DNA from: Dendrolimus kikuchii
Lineage: Eukaryota > Arthropoda > Insecta > Lepidoptera > Lasiocampidae
Assembly (NCBI GenBank): GCA_019925095.2
Contig: CM034406.1
Span: 7,505,388-7,569,387 of the forward strand
Length of the DNA stretch: 64,000 nt
Direction: 5' to 3'
Shown here: positions 63,745-64,000 of the stretch, piece by piece
Layout: every line of letters begins with the position of its first letter
How positions within the stretch are numbered: position 1 is the first letter of the stretch
Made by a program: the position numbers and the translations under genes
The notes under the pieces: generated by a model
What the model was told of the DNA's origin: nothing
Database searches by the model: none
What the model saw: the letters and a program-made list of their open reading frames with translations, nothing else

Positions 63745-64000
63745 GAATAGATATCTTTTATAGACACATGGGCGGATATTATAACTGGCTCTATCCGCTT
63801 TTTAACTTCATTCACCTCTAATTTACAACCATAAGATGCAACGTAACGGACATTTCCTACTTCATAATCATAATTAACAGGAATAAAATAGAAAGTCTAA
63901 CGTTTGGTTCAGATCTCGATCGAATGCATACACCATTAAATGAAACAGATCTGTATCGTATTGTATGGGTTGTAGTATAAATATATAAAATAGAACCACG
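63745..64000. other. Right edge of the window, nothing recognised
   Basis: No supported feature. Confidence 0.35.

Overview
This 64 kb window reads as AT-rich lepidopteran (moth or butterfly) nuclear DNA. The clearest signs are the high-copy GCCCGCGACTTCGTCCGCG-type Helitron ends, tRNA-headed SINEs, R1-, RTE- and CR1/Daphne-like LINE pieces, and abundant short palindromic elements. I find no intact host protein-coding gene. The window is almost entirely transposable elements, many nested in one another, separated by AT-rich DNA in which I recognise nothing. The best host-gene signal is a GC-rich, NRF-1/Ewg-motif-bearing promoter-like island with a likely non-coding first exon on the minus strand, around 56140-56330.

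Layout. 1-9.4 kb: a ~310-bp poly(A)-tailed retroposon (called Rep-A here), a tRNA-derived SINE, a Helitron remnant, palindromic MITEs and a solo LTR at 8558-9057. 9.4-13.4 kb: a Rep-A copy split by a 3.4-kb non-autonomous hAT element (9918-13327, perfect 8-bp target duplication), which itself contains a 5'-truncated LINE with a long open reverse-transcriptase frame and the 3' end of a second LINE. 13.4-23.3 kb: Rep-A copies, LINE C-terminal fossils, an R1-clade fragment (minus), a tRNA-SINE and foldbacks. 23.6-29.4 kb: two inverted Rep-A copies, then an apparently intact two-ORF LINE (ORF1 25110-25859, ORF2 26298-29246). 29.4-38.8 kb: a second solo LTR (30148-30624), foldbacks, a tRNA-like SINE, Helitrons, a hAT MITE (36856-37213) and a Rep-A tandem. 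39.09-40.37 kb: a decayed mariner with TA duplication. 40.4-48.9 kb: tRNA-SINE, Helitrons, a MITE whose arm is interrupted by Rep-A, a third solo LTR inside a Helitron, and another hAT MITE (48506-48922). 49-64 kb: a tandem-unit repeat in both orientations, an inverted Helitron pair, the promoter-like island, RTE remnants, long inverted repeats and a dead mariner-like DDE transposase (62545-63125).

How it works together. The autonomous-looking LINE at 25-29 kb could supply reverse transcriptase, but no autonomous source for the hAT, Helitron, LTR or SINE copies is present here. The insertion order can be read in several places (Rep-A, then hAT, then LINEs; Helitron, then LTR element, then solo LTR; MITE, then Rep-A). 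Family names such as Rep-A, Pal-1, Pal-2, Pal-3, Hel-1, Hel-2 and 3U are labels used only in this report. All family assignments come from reading motifs by eye; no database search was possible.
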